From assembly GCA_032718475.1 (NCBI GenBank), contig JAUCBJ010007593.1, forward strand, positions 1 to 21,032: a DNA stretch of 21,032 nucleotides, given 5' to 3'. Made by a program: the position numbers and the translations under genes. The notes below the pieces were generated by a model that saw nothing but the letters and a program-made list of their open reading frames with translations, ran no database searches and was not told where the DNA came from. This document shows positions 17,243-21,032 of the stretch, piece by piece. This stretch comes from Nemertoderma westbladi. Lineage: Eukaryota > Xenacoelomorpha > Nemertodermatida > Nemertodermatidae. How positions within the stretch are numbered: the first letter of the stretch is position 1; each line of letters opens with the position of its first letter.

Positions 17243-18908
17243 AACAGTCCAAATACCGCCTGTTATATACCAAAAGTTACAGTCCAAATACCGGGTGTTA
17301 TATACCAAAGGTAACAGTCCAAATACCGGGTGTTATATACCAAAGGTAACAGTCCAAATACCGGGTTTTATATACCAAAAGTAACAGTCCAAATACCGGG
17401 TTTTATATACCAAAAGTTACAGTCCAAATACCGGGTGTTATATACCAAAAGTAACATTCCAAATACCGGGTGTTATATACCAAAGGTTACAGTCCAAATA
17501 CCGGGTTTTATATACCAAAATTTACAGTCCAAATACCGGGTGTTATATACCATAGGTAACAGTCCAAATACCGGGGTGCTATATACCAAAAGTTACAGTC
17601 CAAATACCGGGTGTTATATACCATAGGTAACAGTCCAAATACCGGGTGTTATATACCAAAGGTAACAGTCCAAATACCGGGTGTTATATACCAAAGGTAA
17701 CAGTCCAAATACCGGGTTTTATATACCAAAATTTACAGTCCAAAAACCGGGTGTTATATACCAAAAGTAACAGTCCAAATACCGGGTTTTATATACCAAA
17801 AGTTACAGTCCAAATACCGGGTGTTATATACCAAAAGTAACATTCCAAATACCGGGTGTTATATACCAAAGGTTACAGTCCAAATACCGGGTTTTATATA
17901 CCAAAATTTACAGTCCAAACACCGGGTGTTATATACCAAAGGTAACAGTCCAAATACCGGGTGTTATATACCAAAGGGTGTTATATACCAAAGGTAACAA
18001 GTCCAAATACCGGGTGTTATATACCATAGGTAACAGTCAAAATACCGGGGTGCTATATACCAAAAGTTACAGTCCAAATACTGGGTGTTATATACCATAG
18101 GTAACAGTCCAAATACCGGGTGTTATATACCAAAGGTAACAGTCCAAATACCGGGTGTTATATACCAAAGGTAACAGTCCAAATACCGGGTGTTATATAC
18201 CAAAGGTAACAGTCCAAATACCGGGTTTTATATACCAAAAGTTACAGTCCAAATACTGGGTGTTATATACCAAAGGTAACAGTCCTAATACCGGGTGTTA
18301 GATACCAAAGGTAAGGTCCAAATACCGGGTGTTATATACCAAAGGTAACAGTCCAAATACCGAGTGTTATATACCAAAGGTAACAGTCCAAATACCGGGT
18401 GTTATATACCAAAGGTAACAGTCTAAATACCGGGTGTTATATACCAAAGGTAACAGTCCAAATACCTGGTGTTATATACCAAAAGTTACAATCCAAATAC
18501 CGGGTGTTATATACCAAAGGTAACAGTCCAAATACCGAGTTTTATATACCAAAAGTTATAGTCCAAATACCGGGTTTTATATACCAAAAGTTACAGTCCA
18601 AATACCGGGTGTTATATACCAAAATGTAACAGTCCAAATACTGGGTGCTATATACCAAAAGTTACAGTCCAAATACCAGGTGTTATATACCAAAGGTAAC
18701 AGTCCAAATACCGGGTTTTATATACCAAAGTTAACAGTCCAAATACCGGGTGTTATATACCAAAGGTAACAGTCCAAATACCGGGTTTTATATACCATAG
18801 GTAACAGTCCAAATACCGGGGTGCTATATACCAAAATTTACAGTCCAAATACCGGGTGTTATATACCAAAAGTAACATTCCAAATACCGGGTGTTATAAT
18901 ACCAAAGG
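17243..18908. repeat. 35-bp satellite array (~47 copies)
   Basis: The period is 35 bp (CAGTCC at 17245, 17280 and 17315). Units read AACAGTCCAAATACCGGGTG then TTATATACCAAAGGT, with alternations of GGTGTT/GGTTTT and of AGGTAAC/AAGTTAC/AATTTAC. Longer variant blocks recur: a CATTCC unit at 17455, 17841 and about 18875, and a GGGGTGCTATATACC unit following ATAGGTAAC near 17551, 18028 and 18798. One internal partial duplication sits at about 17965-18000. The array starts 11 bases past the PGAP1 stop, so the gene's 3' UTR must be very short or lie in the satellite. Confidence 0.97.
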
Positions 18909-19626
18909 CCCATTAATTTACAGTCATTTCTGGTTCTGACGAATTCTGGTTTTAAATTATTGAATCGGCATTTAAAGAATTGTAATCGTTACAAAACAAA
19001 ATATCGCACAAATATTTAGCCTCATACTTTAAATAAAGTGAACATTTAGAAGCCTTAAATCATTTTGGTCTCTTGTAGAGAGAAGAGACACTTATAACTT
19101 TTGTATTTGTAGATTGTGGCTTATTTTATTCACCTTCGGTGCTCCTATTTGTTTATTTACAGTGACGTTTACAAATAATTAGTTGACAATCTCAGCCATG
19201 ACTATGAGCCAGAACGACTACATCTTGTTAATTGGTATTTATTCTATATGACGTAGTTTTTGTTAGACAATACGTGAAGTGCGTCTACACAGAAATATTC
19301 TGAAGGCTGAAGCGTTACGTAACTTTACTACATATATTTTATTTTTATAAACTTTAATTATTGTCTGTTGCCGGAAATTAACTGGAATGTATGGACACCC
19401 ATTAATTTATTTTTCAGTACTATTGGGCAGGGCATCGTGGTTGCTGTATTTTTATTAATTTCATTTAGGAATGAATCTTTATGTGTCTATTTAGATGTAA
19501 CATATCATATTAATATTTCAATATTTGTTATTTTTAGTTATGAGGACAACAATACACTGACTTTTGATTCGATGCGATGCATGATTATATCCTTTGGTTT
19601 AAAATGAACCATTAAGATAATGAGGG

Positions 19627-19670
19627 GGGGAGGGGGGACTTTCGATCCCAATCAAAGTTCATCCCTCCCC
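19627..19670. repeat. Imperfect hairpin with G-rich and C-rich arms
   Basis: GGGGAGGG (19627-19634) is complementary to CCCTCCCC (19663-19670). Inside, GACTTT and GAT face ATC and AAAGT. The G-rich arm also forms a run of seven and six G separated by one A (19624-19637). Confidence 0.65.
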
Positions 19671-19899
19671 AGGGGAAAAACATCTAATTAGTGATTACTG
19701 ACAAAAACGGTAATGCATTAAATAATAAAAAATAAAATTCGTATTAAATTGTATTAACGAAATTTTTGTCTATGGAGTACAGTTACTATGGAGACATAAA
19801 CAGAATATTCAGAACCATTGCTCAAAATTTGTTTAGAGGACAGGGGTATTTTTTTAGATAATTTATCATATAATTAGTAATTCAATTGCTACTCACCTA

Positions 19900-19919
19900 C
19901 CCCCCCCCCCCCCCCCCCC
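19900..19919. repeat. Homopolymer of 20 C
   Basis: An uninterrupted run of 20 C. Length at such tracts is often misread or variable. Confidence 0.9.
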
Positions 19920-20289
19920 ACCTTAAGCTAAAATTAACTACTATGCAGATAGTCATATTTGAATTAAATTATTACTATTTAAGATTATTGGTACATTTTA
20001 ACATATTGTTATATAATAATAATGTGCAATAATAATTATTTTGAGTTTTAGTAGACCGGTAATGTAATGCAGTAGTAGAGAACCATTCCATTAATGCCCG
20101 ACTGACCATTTTAGTAATGATACAAAGGCGGACCCGGACACGGACGTGAGAGATTACGAGGTATCATAGCCACATGATCATGATTTGTATATTTTATGAA
20201 TTCCCTCCATTCCAATTCTTGAATATTTAATTAATTGTAGACAACCCAAATATATTCCAAATTAACATTATATATTAAGAATTATTAAT

Positions 20290-20508
20290 ATGTCGGAATT
20301 AGCGCTTTTCAATAAGATATTCCATAATATAGTCTTGGTAACCCAGGAACTTCTGTGTCGCCAAGGCCACACAATCGTGTTCAATGATACCGACCCAAAC
20401 ACTAACAGTATATTTTTCATAATGTTTGATCGCGGTGTTTTTAGTACGAATTTATTGGTTATTTATTTTAGTGGAGGGAGTCTATTAATTGCTATGTATC
20501 GGTATTGA
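20290..20508 (+). CDS. Unrecognised 72-codon ORF
   Basis: ATG to stop, with a central segment (about 20340-20405) of more balanced base composition that reads LVTQELLCRQGHTIVFNDTD. The N- and C-terminal parts are AT-rich and hydrophobic. AACCCAG at about 20340-20346 resembles a splice acceptor and AACAGTATAT at about 20407-20416 a donor, so a short internal exon is an alternative to a stand-alone ORF. I recognise no family and place little weight on it. Confidence 0.18.
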   Translation: MSELALFNKIFHNIVLVTQELLCRQGHTIVFNDTDPNTNSIFFIMFDRGVFSTNLLVIYFSGGSLLIAMYRY

Positions 20509-20669
20509 TTTAAATATATATTTATATTTTTAGATAAAACCAAACCATGTTTCTTATATCCAAGGTTACAACTATTATTACACGCCAAATGATATTAATC
20601 TACTATTCCTAATCTGGTAATAATTTACGTTTTGTATATAATTTATGTCCTACGCATCTTAGATCACCA

Positions 20670-21032
20670 TAATGATGGGGTGATGATAACTCCACCTACT
20701 GGCTCCAGAAGTCGTGGAAATCCAGCCCAAGTACCTAACTGATCTAGACTTTGCTGATGACTTAGGAGTACTCTCAGAATCACTATAGAGAGCCCAACGG
20801 CTCCTCAGCTCATTAGAACATGCTGTTCTAGTGCACTTCTAGTGTTGGTCTAGAAGAAGACCAAAATTTTGACAGTTAACTTCGACAGTCCTCATGAAAT
20901 GACTGAACGTATGAGCATATATTCTAAGAATGCTGTGCTTGAGTTACTTCGGTTACGTGGGATCATGGATCGTTCGAATACGTAAGGAAAGGCATGGGCA
21001 GCATTGAATGGGCTTTCCAGGATTAGAAGTCA
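20670..21032 (+). pseudogene. Decayed non-LTR reverse transcriptase fragment
   Basis: Pieces of a LINE polymerase read in successive frames: DGVMITPPTGSRSRGNPA, then after a 1-nt shift LTDLDFADDLGVLSESL (the FADD catalytic motif at 20750-20761), an in-frame stop, RAQRLLSSLEHA, another shift to KKTKILTVNF (near 20850), and finally a YVGSWI segment and a VRKG-like segment near the right edge. The order matches the palm and early thumb of RTE/CR1-like polymerases. With several stops and frameshifts it is a pseudogene, and older than the copy at 9241-10835. It continues beyond the window. Confidence 0.82.

Larger units (their letters stand above)
18909..20289. other. AT-rich spacer without recognised genes
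   Basis: Contains a G/C-strand hairpin (19627-19670) and a 20-C homopolymer (19900-19919). An open frame at 19368-19607 begins with TTG rather than ATG and reads as AT-rich random sequence. I see no RNA genes or transposon ends. Confidence 0.6.

Noticed and set aside
17330-18629. Plus-strand ORFs of 64-98 codons in the 35-bp array
   Set aside because: By-products of the tandem repeat (35 bp, peptide cycle of 35 residues), with starts falling wherever a variant unit creates an ATG or TTG.
19368-19607. 79-codon ORF in the right spacer
   Set aside because: Begins with TTG, is AT-rich, and shows no family or splice context.

Overview
The window looks like nuclear DNA from a metazoan, most likely a marine invertebrate; I cannot name the species. 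The evidence is one long animal-type gene for the ER lipid-remodelling enzyme PGAP1, two non-LTR reverse transcriptase remnants, several TIR-type DNA transposons without transposase, three different tandem satellites, and AT-rich spacer. There are no bacterial operons, tRNAs, rRNAs or CRISPR arrays.

Layout. (1) 1-6067: about 200 head-to-tail copies of a 31-bp minisatellite, running off the left edge. (2) 6068-8083: AT-rich spacer with a few degenerate short repeats and one weak candidate for a terminal coding exon (6121-6216). (3) 8084-14414: a nest of mobile elements. A ~0.6 kb TIR element is split in its right inverted repeat by a 5,725-bp foldback/Mutator-like element (8614-14338) with a perfect 9-bp target duplication. 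That element carries the 3' part of a CR1/jockey-like reverse transcriptase, itself split by a 579-bp hAT-like MITE (9523-10101) with an imperfect 8-bp duplication. It also carries a 68-bp satellite array (about 11952-13470) containing a recent 677-bp duplication. (4) 14486-17233: an intact, uninterrupted 915-codon PGAP1 gene, GC- and CpG-rich against AT-rich flanks. (5) 17243-18908: about 47 copies of a 35-bp satellite that begins 11 bases after the PGAP1 stop codon. (6) 18909-21032: AT-rich spacer with a G/C-strand hairpin, a 20-C homopolymer, one unrecognised 72-codon ORF, and a decayed reverse transcriptase at the right edge.

Only PGAP1 can be assigned a cellular function with confidence. 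The most interesting points are the nested insertions, whose order can be read from target duplications and from an internal control in the outer element's intact arm; a satellite monomer shared by two separate TIR elements; ~10-bp-phased A-tracts forming the foldback termini; and the single-exon PGAP1 gene squeezed between a transposon end and a satellite. I found no convincing new enzymatic or defence system. The long minus-strand reading frames in the first 6 kb are most simply by-products of the 31-bp repeat.
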